Source of the DNA: Syntrophales bacterium
GTDB lineage: Bacteria; Desulfobacterota; Syntrophia; Syntrophales; UBA2210
Assembly: GCA_028715865.1 (NCBI GenBank)
Contig: JAQUQY010000117.1
Span: 1 to 5,071 of the forward strand
Length of the DNA stretch: 5,071 nt
Direction: 5' to 3'
Shown here: positions 5,068 to 5,071 of the stretch, in pieces
How the letters are laid out: the number at the start of each line of letters is the position of its first letter
Position numbering within the stretch: the stretch's first letter is position 1
Translations under genes and position numbers: made by a program
The notes under the pieces: generated by a model
Databases searched by the model: none
What the model was told of the DNA's origin: nothing
Seen by the model: the letters and a program-made list of their open reading frames with translations, nothing else

Positions 5068-5071
5068 AGGT

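Larger units (their letters stand above)
4837..5071. other. Non-coding right end of the window (235 bp)
   Basis: No coding region is supported on either strand. The left half is the leader of the minus-strand receiver gene with weak promoter candidates. The right half is AT-rich up to about 5000 and then carries the hairpin at 5031-5067. Whatever gene follows to the right begins beyond the window. Confidence 0.5.

Noticed and set aside
1..5071. CRISPR array, tRNA or rRNA genes, transposase gene
   Set aside because: No regularly spaced repeats, no tRNA- or rRNA-like stretches and no transposase motifs were seen on either strand.

Overview
This window is the downstream end of a chemotaxis operon followed by a separate two-component signalling locus. 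The gene families and overall style resemble a Desulfobacterota/deltaproteobacterial genome: moderate GC, a CheY-CheX pairing beside cheA, and a soluble PAS hybrid kinase with an H-D-F-N-N H-box. That placement is an inference from gene content. The sequence carries no rRNA, tRNA or other phylogenetic marker.

Region 1 (1-2484) is entirely plus strand: the 3' end of cheA (regulatory P5 domain), then cheY1-cheX1-cheY2-cheX2. The two cheY-cheX cassettes are a tandem duplication. By my hand alignment the CheY copies are 106/127 identical and the CheX copies 120/156 identical, with no gaps in either pair. All catalytic residues are intact in all four proteins, and many codons differ synonymously, so this looks like an old duplication with both copies kept under selection. 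In the expected circuit CheA phosphorylates CheY, and CheX removes the phosphate from CheY-P, which would give two responders each encoded with its own phosphatase.

The most unusual non-coding structure is a short repeat in the cheY-cheX spacers. The first spacer holds a 36-bp arm (864-899). The second holds a 110-bp imperfect inverted-repeat element (1851-1960), whose right arm is the reverse complement of the first-spacer arm at 34 of 36 positions. In both places the repeat starts with CTAG, and the TAG of that CTAG is the cheY stop codon. This suggests a MITE-like or REP-like element sitting exactly at the gene end.

Region 2 (2485-2693) is a 209-bp spacer with a weak terminator candidate and a stretch with a coding-like pattern on the minus strand that I could not identify.

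Region 3 (2694-4836) holds a soluble PAS-HisKA-HATPase-REC hybrid histidine kinase (569 aa, plus strand). A 136-aa stand-alone receiver protein on the minus strand ends 22 bp from it in convergent orientation. They probably belong to one phosphotransfer pathway, which is inferred only from adjacency.

Region 4 (4837-5071) is non-coding: the leader and possible promoters of the receiver gene, and at the right edge a strong hairpin (5031-5067).
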